Counted from the stretch's first letter, positions 45,901-58,308 are shown. The stretch is DNA of 64,000 bases from Gyrodactylus bullatarudis (GCA_012064415.1 SSNU01000157.1:705556-769555), one strand, 5' to 3'. Made by a program: numbers and translations. Notes: generated from the letters alone by a model not told the origin.

Positions 45901-46314
45901 TTACAAATTGCTGATCAAGAGAAAGTTGGTGAGCAAACCAAGGATAAGGGAGACGAAAAAAAGGGTGGATTATTTTCCAAACTCTTTAAGAAGAAGAAAG
46001 AAAAAATTGAGCAGATTGAAAAGCCTTCGGTGGAAACCATCTCAGAAGTAATTGGTGATTCAGGGACAGAAAAGACTGACACTGTAGTTTACAAGAATGA
46101 AAAGGAAGCCAAAAAAGAGGCCAAGAGAAAAGCGAAGGAGGCCAAAAAATTGGAAAAAGAAGCCAAGAAAAAGGAGAAGGAAGCCCAGAAAAACAAGACC
46201 AAGGATTTGAGCTATCAAAAACAAGAGGAAGTTCCGCCCTTTGATCCACAATTGTTCTACAAGAATTTACCCATAGCTGGCTATAATTATAATCCATACA
46301 TGTTTCAATATTAA
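45442..46314 (+). CDS. Unknown protein with lysine-rich tail, copy B (290 aa)
   Basis: Its first 153 residues are identical to copy A. The tail is longer and different: a basic patch GLFSKLFKKKKEK, a Ser/Thr/Val stretch, then a long Lys/Glu/Ala helix (EAKKEAKRKAKEAKK). It finishes with the same end as copy A, YQKQEEVPPFDPQLFYKNLP, followed by a Tyr/Asn variant. A conserved core plus a conserved end with a free tail between them suggests both outer parts are under selection. No known domain recognised. Its stop is 240 bp from that of RPAP3, tail-to-tail. Confidence 0.75.
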   Translation: MNCLRCPRANSEDIEDMDKMIETFFQLHQLQKRFNPMPLLRTYTRWIGRELLTVQFMRRTRDQQIEIDQLAEKFQQHLTWCAVWNYVEPTAVNGVYGYLRMLMQTLIGAVKFLNYADDKTQRFYNYVDRHLLSMFEIHQPEYYPTLYPFMGPHLQIADQEKVGEQTKDKGDEKKGGLFSKLFKKKKEKIEQIEKPSVETISEVIGDSGTEKTDTVVYKNEKEAKKEAKRKAKEAKKLEKEAKKKEKEAQKNKTKDLSYQKQEEVPPFDPQLFYKNLPIAGYNYNPYMFQY

Positions 46315-46554
46315 GACTATTTTCTACTTTTAAATATTCACTTCCTAATTCAATTTTTATTATGATTTTTGTCTGACTACTTATTAGTATATTCTTGATA
46401 TTATTAGTATCCTTTAGTTTATAATGTAGAATTCAGCGATGAATTAGCAGGTAATCTTTAGTCTTTCACAGCCAAGACCAAGATTAGATTTCAATTGAGT
46501 ACTCAATTGACTTCTTCTAGAAGTCATAGATAATAAAACATTAAAGTGTTGTAT

Positions 46555-47685
46555 TTAGAAAAATTTATTAAACAAATCTACCTTCATAGGGTTATCCTTT
46601 AAACTCTTGATAAGAGTGATGCACTTTTGTCTCTCACTATCCTCCATCATCATCCAGTTAATATCAAATCGAATTACTTTGGCTAGACAAGACAATCTCA
46701 GAATAGATTCATTCTCATCCTGGCTAGTGGAAGTGATAGCTTCAATAAATCTGGATAGCAGTTCACTGGTCAAGTTCTCCCCGATAATTTTCACATATTT
46801 TTCAGGAGGTATGGAATTGAGATAATGAATGCAATCTTTGTTGAGACTCTTGCCGGGAACAACACCAAAGTTTCGCATGTCCTGCTCAAGATTGTACCAG
46901 TTCTCTGGAACTCTAGTAATCTCAACACTTTTCCTCGGCACTTCCTGATCAGGTTCATGGACCATCTTCTTACAAACCTCAGTTATATTGATTTTTTTCA
47001 TTCTCCCTTTTATTTCGGAAGCTTCAATATCTCGGCACAAAGCGAGTGAGTTCATTTCCTTCAGGGCCAACTCATTATTGGGCTCTAGCTTCAGGGTTTC
47101 CTTGATATCCTTCAGAGCGAGAAGATTCTTTTCAAGTCCCTTGCGAGCAAGAGCTCTCCGATAGTAGGCTTTGGCAAGTGTAGGATTTATCGACAAGGCA
47201 CAATCGCAATCTTTCTCAGCAGCGCCAAAAAACTCTAAGCGAATCAGGGCTAGAGCACGATTCAAATAACCAACTGGGTTCAATGGATCATACGAAATGA
47301 GATTGGTGTACTCTTCAATTGCTTCTTGAAACTTTTCCTTCTTAAATAATTCGTTGCCCCTGTCTTTGGATTTATTATAGAGCATTTGGTTCTGGATTTT
47401 TTCGTATTCTTCATCTGTTTCTGACGATGAATCAGACTCGCTAGAATCCCCGGACTGAACAACTTTATTTTTTTCAGAATACTGCTTATTGTATAATTTA
47501 TTCTTTCGGTTATATTCAATGTTCCGAAGAGGGGGTAAATCCTTTTCTTTAGCATCCTTTGAGATTCTGATAAATTTTTTATCTGTTTCTTCTTTAAGAT
47601 TAGCGAGAGTTCCAATAAAATCAGAGAATTCAGCATTATTCTGCTTTATTTCTCTCTGGAGATTTATAAACTTTTCGGTATCCAT
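46555..47685 (-). CDS. RPAP3: RNA polymerase II-associated protein 3 (short form)
   Basis: TPR subunit of the R2TP co-chaperone that brings Hsp90 clients such as PIKKs and RNA polymerases. Single exon, 376 aa, starting MDTEKF. An acidic Ser-rich stretch (SGDSSESDSSSETDEE) precedes one TPR domain at about residues 105-215, with clamp-type residues in KDRGNELF, YLNRALA and KAYYRRALAR. The RPAP3 C-terminal domain follows from about 258 (PENWYNLEQDMRNFG, LTSELLSRFIEAI). Human RPAP3 has two TPR domains in 665 aa; this form has one, like short RPAP3/Spag homologues. It is divergent to KNTC1. Confidence 0.9.
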   Translation of the reverse strand: MDTEKFINLQREIKQNNAEFSDFIGTLANLKEETDKKFIRISKDAKEKDLPPLRNIEYNRKNKLYNKQYSEKNKVVQSGDSSESDSSSETDEEYEKIQNQMLYNKSKDRGNELFKKEKFQEAIEEYTNLISYDPLNPVGYLNRALALIRLEFFGAAEKDCDCALSINPTLAKAYYRRALARKGLEKNLLALKDIKETLKLEPNNELALKEMNSLALCRDIEASEIKGRMKKINITEVCKKMVHEPDQEVPRKSVEITRVPENWYNLEQDMRNFGVVPGKSLNKDCIHYLNSIPPEKYVKIIGENLTSELLSRFIEAITSTSQDENESILRLSCLAKVIRFDINWMMMEDSERQKCITLIKSLKDNPMKVDLFNKFF

Positions 47686-47804
47686 GATTTGAAAAAATCA
47701 ACATTTTAAATAGAAATCTCTCAAAGTAAAGTCATGCTTTTGGTAATTATTTAAATACAAAATATTTTATTCAAATTTCAAAAAATAATCTTTTCTTAAA
47801 AATC
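47686..47804. promoter_or_regulatory. Divergent promoter, RPAP3 / KNTC1
   Basis: 119 bp of very AT-rich DNA between outward-facing ATGs. No TATA box recognised. Both genes are housekeeping-like. Confidence 0.55.
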
Positions 47805-50800
47805 ATGTCTCTCGTTTTCTATTGCTGTAGAAATCAAGAGATTTACGATAACATTAATCTGTCCAGCTCGCATGTACAGTTTTACTTGGATGAGAAATCT
47901 CTGTATTTTCATAAAAAGACCTTTATATCTCCACTATTGCGCACCAAGGTCCTCTCGAATATAAACTCCTTTAGTGTTTATAAAAATCCGGAAAATAAAA
48001 TTTTTATCATCTCTTTGAGAGAACTGGAAGATGACAACAAGCAAAATCTGTTGTCAGTCTATGATTTTCCAAAGATGCAATGTTTATTGAGCACTAAAAT
48101 CTCTAATCAAATACAACTCTCATCAGAACTCATCATTAAAGAAGACATTTTATTTGGCCAGAGCAATTTTGAATTCGATATTTTCGTCGATGACATCGTT
48201 AAAGACTTGAATGAAGTTGTCTGTTTGAAGAAAATCTCACATTTTGATCCATACGATAAACTTCGTGCTTTGGTGGAAAAGGATCAAATCGAAGAGGCTC
48301 GTGCATTCGCTCTGGCCAAAGGCCTTGACCAGACTCTCATTTATCAAGCAGAGCTTAGAAAAATCTTGTTAAACTTTAGCGAAAGAGAAGAAGAGTACTC
48401 TGAACTGGTAAAATTATTGCGAAATGTTGAAATTAGGGAACAAGTTGTCTTTGATAAAATACTCAATCTTAAACAATACCCTACACCAGATGTGCAAAAA
48501 ACTCTTATTACGAGCCTACGAATATCTCCCCTCTGTGACGCGGAACTTAATGAGGTCATTAATCGGATAAATTCCAAGTTTGAGTGTTTTATGAAAATCT
48601 TCCAAAACTACAAGTAAGTTGAAATCATTTCAAATTTCCCTTTTATAACATAAAATGATCGAATTCTTTCTTTACCAATCAAAGTCTCGACAAGTGGACA
48701 AATTTTCATTCGAAAGAGAACGACAAAATATTTGAGTCTTTCATGCTCAATGGGGAATTCGAGAGAGCTCTTCATGTCTGGAATTATTTCAAGGTACATA
48801 CGATAACAGGATGAATTTTCTCTCTCATTACATTCTAATTCCTTTTATATATATATAGGAAGATCTAACCTCAACACTGGATCAGGTCAAGATTAGCAGT
48901 TACCTTGAGCAAATCGCCAAGTTCCCCGTTAAAATCCATATTGAAGAACTTGTCCAGGAAGTGATTAGAAGTTGTATTCTACCCTCAATCATTCCTGATA
49001 ATCTCCTTTTCATGGTGAGTTTTTGCATACTTGAAATCTAAATGCTCTTACCTTTTATTGTTCTTTTTTCTAACCATTCCAATCCTAGGACGATAGTGGA
49101 AATTAGAAAGCCTGGGTTCAGTCTTAGTTCAGGGTTGAGGACAAATTTTGTTATATTTAGGTTATGTATTTAGTCTTGTATTTCATTAACGATTACCGGT
49201 AAGAGAGACAAGTCTAGATTGGGCGAGTGAGGTCCGATTAACATAGCTTTGGATTTTGATTGATAGATCTATTTATCAGAGAGATTCTAAGAGGTGTTTG
49301 AGTTCATAAAGAATGAACTGATTGGATGGATTCAAGAGCGTATTTGAAGTAATGAACAGATTGTTTAGAAGAGCGAATAGATGCAAAAACAAGGTTGAAA
49401 ACCATTTTTGTGTTAACTATCAAACCTTTTACTTGCAGGGCCAACTTGTCGAAATTATTGACTCTCGAATGAGCTTTATTGAGAAAACATTTCAACCACC
49501 TATTGCCTCATCATCCCTTTGGCCTGAAAATGCTCTCAAATGGGCCTCTGATATTCTCCATTACTTTAAAGAGAAATCCAACTCTCTTCCATCAAGTGAT
49601 AGCAAGGTTGCCCAGATCAAGTATTCCTTTACCGGTCTCAACTCTGAGACTGGCTTTGATGCTAATCCTCTTGACAAGCTTATCGGCATCATTGACTGGA
49701 TTAACATTATTAAGCTTCTCTCTGAAGAGTAAGTCTTTACTATATAACAAGAATATCTACAAAAAATGGAAAGAATGTTTTCCAATCTGAATCTGAAATT
49801 TGCTATAAATTACTTAACCAACTTAGTTAACCTGATTATTATTAGAGTAGGCCAAATTTTTCAACTTTTCCCAGTTTTAATCTCATTTTGAAAATGATCG
49901 AAAACTGAGCATTTTTTCCTACAAAACTAAATGTTTTCTAGTTTGTTTTGACACGCGCCAAGATATTTTAAGATATGAATTATACTACGGGAAAGGTCAA
50001 AGATTTTTGAATTGTTTTTGCAACATTTTGAATAAAAATAGGGCCTATAGCAGAAATTGAGTCTTTTTCCACAGGTTGAATGAAAGTCCTAGGAAATTAG
50101 GAAAATTTTGATGACTTAAGGGAAAATGGGATTTTTGTATATCAGAATAATTTTCATTTTGACACCAAAAAATGTGTTTTTCGTGCTAAAAGCATCAATT
50201 TTTGATTTTGAAGGCATGGAACATTGTTCGGGGAAAATAAAATTTTTTATTAGCCTACTGATTATAATAATTACCCTGATCTAATTTTTCGGATCTGAGA
50301 CTAGTAATCTTTTAAACTATCAGAGATCGAAGTTTATTATTCCATAAGGCTTCAGAATTTTTTTTTCAAAAACACGTTTTAAATATTTATTTTGATTTTA
50401 TCAATGTGTATCGCTATTCATAACACCATCATTTTTGCCTATTTCTTAGGCCTCATTAATTATTCTTTTCCCAAAATGATTTTGACCCTTGATTATGCTA
50501 AAATTTTGAAATCGAAAATGTTCACATTAGTTAGCAATTATAATTCTATAATCCAGACTCAAAAATTCGAAATTGAGTCCGCTCATTCTTAAGAACCTTT
50601 AACTAAGTATTCGCTTCATAATTTAGGTATGCAATCAACATTTCCTACAACGATTTCACGGGAATAAAGGCAGAAAAGATTGCCAAGAAAATGGTCATGC
50701 ATATATGCCATCTAAAGGGTTGCCATTTGGCCATAATCGGTGATAAATCTCTGAACGAATTCCTTAGGAACAATCAGATCAACTTTAAAGATTTCATCTT

Positions 50801-53800
50801 TAGCATTTGTAAAGAACTCATCATTGAACTTTCTCACGATGACAAGACCCTCGACGAAGACAACATTAAAACACTCACCATACTCATCAACATTTTCGAC
50901 GTCAAGTCTTCATATAGAAGAAATGTAAGAAACTCATGAGAGATTGATCTCCTGTCTCAATATGAATTCAATATCTATTCATTTAGCTTCTCAAATCATT
51001 TCTTCCGCATGTGAAAATCCCCTGGCCTCACTCTGTCCATGATTTATTCCTAAACACTATCAATAGCATCACTTTACCCAGTTCCAAGATGAATTCAACA
51101 CGCGAGCCAATGCCAATTGAATTTCTCTTTGACAATAGAGCGAAATTGATATCAAACGTGCATCTCAACTATCGTCAGTTGGCCTCGAAATTGAGCAAAA
51201 CTGACTTGGATTCATGGAAGAGCTGTTTGATTCTAGCTCGGAAATCAGCCATTCGTAGCCTTATGGATGCCTATAATGTCAACAGTCTCAAGCCAATCAC
51301 GGCCATCAAAGATCCCCTCAAAAGGGATTACACCAGTTACTTTGATATCGAACGATACATTCAATTCACCGACATGTCTCTTGATATAACACTCGATGAG
51401 TTGGCTATCGAATTCATCGCTCATCTAACAATATCCCTTCTTGGGGTTTCCACTGAACGAGAACTCTTGTGCGAATACATCATCGAGACAGTGATGAAAA
51501 ATATAGATCTTATCACTACCTGGATCCTTAACCAAGACTCTGTCGACTATGAAGTTAAGAACAAGACCAAAGTTCGAATACTCGAGGAATCTGGCAGGAA
51601 TTTCATCGACACTGTCGAATCATTCAATAGCTTCTTTGAGAAATCTACCTTTTATGATGTAAGTTGACCAGTTTTTTCACACATTTTAACATATAAAATT
51701 ATCATTATCACTTTGTCTTCCCTTAGGATGAGCTCATCTCTCATATTATAGCCTGGTTCAAGAAGAAAATCGAAGCTCTATCCAGTAGTCTAACTTCCAG
51801 CCAAGACTTCAAGAACTCCAATGAAGAGTATTTGATTCTCTACAACTTTGGCGTCTTCCGAAAGACATTACCCATGGAAATTTCTTCGTCTCTAAGTGTC
51901 TGCGACTTTATGATTGATTATAAATCTAATCGTATCGCCCACCTTGAGCACATTATCGAAATTTGCTCAAATGAATTTGAAATCAACCAGCATTCCAAAG
52001 CCATGGAGGATGACCTCTTTAATAATTTAAAATCGTATGCAGCTACCCTATTCAGAGATGTTTCCGATACAATGGAAATTGAATTCTTCATCCTTCTGAA
52101 ACGTCTCAGCTTAAAGGTTAACTTTAACTCCAAGTCAGATTCAGCCCTGGAGAAACTCACAGCGATTTGTCTTGAATTCCTCCCGCTAACTACCAAAATG
52201 TTGACTTGTGAGTCTATTTAATTTTTTTGGAACGGGTATACAATCGATATCAATTCCAGGTTTTATAGTACCTATTTATTCCGCCAAATTAGAAAGATAT
52301 CCTGATTTGTTCAGGTTCCATACTTGCACTATTTTAAAAATTAAGAATTACTTTCGCTAATTTATTTGACAATTTGAGCTGAATTGGCAAAAGATCCATA
52401 GTTTTGTGTTGGCCAAGCAAAACTAGCATGTCTAAGGGGTCTTATTCAGATCTAGTATGTTTTTTTACATGAGTGCACATAAAATTAATCCAATTTTTCA
52501 TAGGTATCTTTGCTATATAGTCATGAGCCTCCTCGTTAATTTCTTATTCAAATTCTTCTGTGTACATACATTTAATTGCTAACTAATTTATCTTTCAGTC
52601 AAGAGATTAGACGAAAACAAACTACTTGTTACCAGCGCAATATTTGACAACTTTCCGCTGTACTCTGATTCCATCAACATCATCATGACTGGCATTCACA
52701 TCATCCAGAATCTATCCACAGATCACAGCCTGTTATCACAGGAAAATGGTCAAATCTTTATTCGTCTAATGTTGTTGACAAGTCAACGTCTTTTATTTGC
52801 CTGTCAGACATTCTCTCAAATCTCATTTGAGCATTATTTCGCGTCGGAATGTGAGCACTCTGCCTTTCTTAATCTCAATGAACTGTTTCTTTATCTCTTC
52901 TAAAATTTAGGTTCTCGATTACTCATGTTGTTGCAGAGCCATTTGAATCGTCTCATCAACTATTTCCGTCTACAAAGGGACTTTTTCCAAGATGTAAGTT
53001 CACCCTGGTCAGTTGATTTACAACACTATATAATTAGTCCTTTTCATTCAGATTGTACCCTTGGCCTCATACTTGGACGGAAAGTCTCTACATCCGGAAC
53101 AGGCGAAAATGTTCCATCAGATTTTCATCCACACTGAGTCCATCCTCAAAGTTCTACTCTGTTCCATCAATGATCAGAACTACAATGACCCCAGTCCAAT
53201 AATTCAGTCTCTCCTTGATGTAATCGTGGCTGACAATCTAGAATTTGATGATAGCCTTCGCCAGGACCTTGTGGAAGGACTTATATCAGATCTTTTCACC
53301 TATATCAATCTAAACACCAAAGTGGGTCTCCTTTTTTCAAATATTTATGATAATCACTCTAATATATCTTTAAATAGTTTGTCCTTGATGAAAATTGTCA
53401 GAAACATCTCAGTAAACTTTCTGATTACCTAACTCGATTGACACCTGTCGCCATTGATTTTACCATGGACATTTGTGCCTCAGCAAGAAATAGAAAGTTC
53501 CGCGTCTGCTTCTCCACAGATTACCTCAGATACTTGGGCGTCCTCGTCCAACGGTTCATGGACATGCCCTCAGGTGATGCTCGCAAGAAACTCATTTCCT
53601 TCTCAAAGAAATTTGAAGGGTCCCAGTCAAAGATGAAGATTCTCGGTCATATCCTCATGTTGTTGAAGCTCAACATTCCGGATAGCGACCCAGAGTATGA
53701 ATTCCTCGAGTCCTCTGCCCAGAGAATTGTCAAGACACTCTACTGGCAGGATCGTTTCAAATTGATGGAGATCACTTTCAATCTTTCTCACGATGTCAAC

Positions 53801-56800
53801 TACATAATTAAAGCCATGGGCCGACTAATTCGTATGGTCCCCTGTCCATTGCAACCCAATTTCTCCATCTGTCTATCTCGTGACGGTATCATTAGATATG
53901 AAAGTTGCACTGTCCTCGTACCACACGTCGAACTGTCATTCTTTCTACGTCTCAAGGAATCATTTCCCCAAATCAGTGAACAGTATGTTTCCCCTTTAAC
54001 AGGATTTTAATCGATTTGACTTCTTTTTTTTCTCATCCAGCCTTGAGAAGGCGTTGTTAATTAGACTAGTACATTTGCTCGAGAGTCGCCTGGATCAGCA
54101 ACTTGCAGCCTCTGGCATGAATTTGGACTCTGCCCTCGATGGTAATCCAGGAGACTTCACTCTTGTCGATGCTGATAGTGAAATTCAAGAGGTCACTTCT
54201 GATATGAATCAGTTTATCTGGAATAAAATGAACGCTCTCTTGGTCAAACAGAAACATCACTTTTCGTATGTTATCAATAGTGTTTTCAAAATGCTAATTT
54301 TGATATATTTTGTCTACGAATTTAGTCATATATATATAATAATTAGAGCGTTTACATTTTCCGATAAAAATTTGCTATATTTCTCAAGTATCTTGGCGGA
54401 GAATATCTAGAATTGGAACAAAATAATCGTCGACATTTTCTAATTTGAGATAAGAAAGTTCTGTCTAGATAGTGTTTATTGGGAAAACCATGAACTATGC
54501 ACGAGCCCTAATTTTTTGACAGCACTAGGTATTAATCAATTATTCAACTTTTATTCTCTAGGAATTATATCAAGACAGTCATTCGTCATTCAACAGACAT
54601 CCTAAAGTTTATAAATTCAACACCCATCTTCTCCAAAGTCAAAGAAACTCTCCTCGGCATCCTCCCCAAGATCCATGGATGTGATTACGAACTCCGCCTC
54701 TTCATTGCCAACATACTGGCTGACTTTTTTGTTGATCCCCAGCCAGTTAGTGTCTATCTATATCTTTTAACTTTAATTTTTATTCGATTTTTTCCCCAGA
54801 TCAAGTTGATTGAAATCCTCAAGGACTACAAGAAAACTCGACCTTTGCCGGTCAAGTTGAATGCCAAATCCTACGTGCATCCCCTACAACACGAACGAAT
54901 CAACTTTATCGACTTTAAAAAAGATCCCACTGATTTCATAAGTCTGTCAACTCCTTTTAATCAATCTTACCTCTTGATTTTTTATCTTCTATTTCTTCAG
55001 AGAAAGAAGTTCACATTGATAATTTGGATTATTGGCTAGAGACCAATTCCTATCTTAATGTTCCACTCAACGAGGATACCATCATCATCGCTTGTGCCTC
55101 AAATCTCCTTAGAGACCTGCCCAATTCCATGGAGATTTTCAGTTTTGATGAGGCCGCCAAAATTGAATCTGAAGAGATTGTCACCAACATAATTGATCCA
55201 CTGTTCGTCTTGATGAATCGAATTTCCGACAAAAAAAGAGCCATTGATTTTCTTGAAGAGGGTCAGTTCATCATACTTGATCATTGTAAAACATTTACTT
55301 GAGAGGTTAGCTTTACACAAGCTGTTTAGGAACCCATTGAACTCTTGAGCTCTACAATACATAGGAAAGAGCCGCTTCGATTTCTAATTTTCCAATCTGC
55401 TATACAAAACCCCAGGGTATGACAGCAAAGATTTATGGGTGAAGGAGAAATTCTACATCAACAGGTATAACTCTAATTTGTGTGTTCACAAGAATTATTC
55501 GCTTAACCTTCACCTACCATGGCCTATGTAAGCTTCTTCGGCTTTCTCTTCACTGCTGCCATTATATGAAGAGTTTTCGTTTTTTATGAAGCTTACATTG
55601 TATCCTTATTTTCATCCTTAATTCTTCAACTTTGACTATTTCTTTCTAAATTAACCAGTCACGTCTTTAAAATATTGGAAACTCATTTGATAACCTAGAT
55701 ATTTTTAGTTATCAGCAAATTTTCTTAATTTTTATTCCAGAATTCTCCGCTCGTTCCCTTGATCCGTACATTCAGCTACAATACCTGTGCAAATTTGAAA
55801 AGAATCTCATCACTTGGCGTTCAATCAATGAGGACAATTTTGATCTTTCCCTCAATTTCTCCTCCACTGGCCTCTGTCAAACCAGAGCTGTCAATCAGAT
55901 TTATCAGGAGGATGATGAACAACCTATGAAGAGAGTAGATGAGGCTAACGTCTTCAAGGAACCCCTTGCTCCAATCATCTCCAATGAACCAAAAGTCATC
56001 AATGACGATGAAGATATTTCCATGGACCTCGATGTGAACCTGGATGTTCAAGAAGAGGATGATGCTTCTGCTGACGCCAACCCCGGTGAGGCTTCCATTC
56101 ATCTGAGCGCAAACATGGAAGAAGAGGCAAATGATGTCTTTAGTGATGTGGACGATGACCTTGATGACGTCATCAACCCAGAATCATGTCGAAGGAATAG
56201 CCAGCAGAGGAAAAAGAAGTCTGGCCAACCTCTAGTGGCACAAATGGCCACTCCTGAACTCTCCCAAAATGACAACATCACGCCCAAGATTAAATCCGGT
56301 GGTGTTCGCTTTGAAATTTCCGGCAAAGGTTAATAACAGTCTTCATCTGAGTCCTCTTGTTACTTTTAATTACTTTTCTGTTTAGAATTCCCAGTCACTC
56401 CTTCATGTGATGTGAACAGCTTCTCAGCTTCTGCGTGCGAGAGCAAAATTGCCGATATTCGGGATCGTCTGAAACTGGTCATTATTCTCATTATCTTACG
56501 ACAATTGGATCTCATCCAACTCTGGCCCAATCAATTCGGCAATACATCCTTCAAAAAGTTGGTTATTCTCGTCACAAGATTTGTATGAAATTCTTTCATT
56601 TTTCCAAATTAATTATTACTAATTAGTGGAGCATAAAAAAATAGGACTATTCCCTTTTTTATGATCCTAAAATTTAGGCAACTTCAAAATTTTTGAGCTT
56701 GAAATTCCGATGCATATTTCATAACGACTCGCATAGTCTTCATGCGTGACGTAGCTCATATCCTTGGCATTTTGAGAATGAATTGAATCGAATTAGGGTT

Positions 56801-58260
56801 TGCAGAAAATAGATTTGCCGACGAGCGCTTAAAATATATTTTATGGTAAGGAGATGGTTTTCTAGAGATAGAATTAACGTTTGACTTTTTCTTAAAATTT
56901 GAAATCAACACTAAGTCCTAATATAAAATATATATAAATATCAAACCGAGCGAGTAATCAAAAATTGAATTGCATTCATATGGATAGAAATGAAAATTAA
57001 TAAATAAACCTTAAGAGCAATCAGATGTTCTGTGAAAATAATGTGTCATTCAGAATACGTTTTTCTAAATTCTTGAAACCAAGATAAAAAAAAGTGCCTG
57101 AAAATTGAGTTTTTTAGATTATTTATTTTTAATGCTCTCTATTAATCACTATTTATTAATATGACAGAGCAGAAGATTTATTGACGCATTGTCTCGTGGA
57201 AGTGTCCCATCATCTCAACCAGTCGTCGGCTATTCGTGAAGATGTCTCCTCCACCAAGAAAAATGTTTCCAACTTTTGTCGATTCAAGATCCTCGAAAGC
57301 TTCTTTGAACTAATGAACAGGATCCATGAGGTCCCGAGAATGTTTAGTCTTACGAGTTGGATAGCATCAGAGCTAGTCCAACGCCTCCGCCTGGCCAAAT
57401 CCAAATCTGAAGCTATCAAAATCATTGCACTCATCAAGCCAATCTGTAGATTCTGGTCTTCAAAATCTTCCAATGAAAGTTTCATGGAACAATCCCTGCT
57501 ACAGGATAAAAATGATGTTAGTTTTCCACCCCAACAGAATAACCCTTGCACCAGCTCAAACATAATTTCTTTAATCCCCCACAGTCCGACGATCTTTACA
57601 AGGAATATGACTTTGACACTGAAATTTTGGGTGATCAAATATCTGAATCCATCCTGAATTACACACATATGCCAGATTCTGGCGGTACTGATTCTAACGC
57701 TGCCTATCGCCAGAGATTGTCTGTTGCTGTCCTAGACAATACCATGGATGAGTCTTCTGATGCCCTGAATATTTCCCTCAACAATACAGTAGCAAATTTC
57801 ATGGTAACCGATTTTACTCTCAATAATTTTGATTATACAAACTACTTTAAAGTATTTTTTATAGAAAAAATTCCAAAGTAAATCTTCAATCAAAGTCTCC
57901 AAAGTGGATCACGGAATGGATCAGCATGGACCTTGTAAGACTGATCAAATATCCATTCAAATTCTCCTTCGCCTTGTCACCCAACGTCGAAGAGAGGAAT
58001 GGATCAATTTAATGTAACTATTTTATTTCAAAATAATTTTGGCCTCATTGTTCAACTAATTCTTTCGTTTTTCTAGTTCATGTGAAGATCAAGATAAGGA
58101 GAATGCTGGTTTCTCTGAAATCCTGTCTGATGAAAATAAAATGCGGATCGGCTTGTTCTTGATCAGGACTTGGGGTGTCAAGAGTTTAGAGTGTGAGAAC
58201 CTGCTCAAATGTATTCTCCCAGAAGAGGAACACAAATCAATGATGACCTTTTGCGAGTAG
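47805..58260 (+). CDS. KNTC1: Kinetochore-associated protein 1 (Rod, rough deal)
   Basis: Large subunit of the Rod-Zw10-Zwilch complex, which loads Mad1-Mad2 and dynein at kinetochores. About 21 exons: 47805-48613, 48685-48793, 48859-49014, 49439-49728, 50627-50924, 50987-51658, 51727-52207, 52599-52850, 52911-52993, 53052-53321, 53378-53982, 54041-54265, 54562-54745, 54800-54941, 55001-55261, 55741-56328, 56386-56582, about 57168-57516, 57584-57802, 57865-58013 and 58077-58260. Together about 2,170 aa, against 2,209 in human. Matches include EEARAFALAKGLDQTLIY in exon 1 and SSLWPENALKWASDILHYF in exon 4. The block that follows the N-terminal propeller in human Rod comes at about residue 150, so the propeller looks much shortened. 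Exon 16 adds an acidic low-complexity insert. The junction of exons 17 and 18 is not resolved: the phases do not agree. Confidence 0.88.
49851..50262. repeat. Dispersed repeat inside KNTC1 intron 4
   Basis: Reverse-orientation relative of 26261-26757, with shared words such as GGCATGGAACATTGTTC and ATAGGGCCTATAG. It fills nearly half of an 898-bp intron, in a gene where most introns are about 55-70 bp. Confidence 0.75.
56583..57167. other. KNTC1 intron 17, boundary uncertain
   Basis: About 585 bp of AT-rich sequence between the GTATGA donor after exon 17 and exon 18, whose frame first opens at about 57,160. The simple join is out of phase, so either a small exon or a different splice site is hidden here. 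Confidence 0.5.
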
Positions 58261-58308
58261 ACATTTCAAATAAAAGAAATGATATACAAATATATACAAG
58301 ATTAGTAT

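Noticed and set aside
50392..50592. 66-codon plus ORF in KNTC1 intron 4
   Set aside because: Lies inside the intron; the flanking exons join in phase without it.
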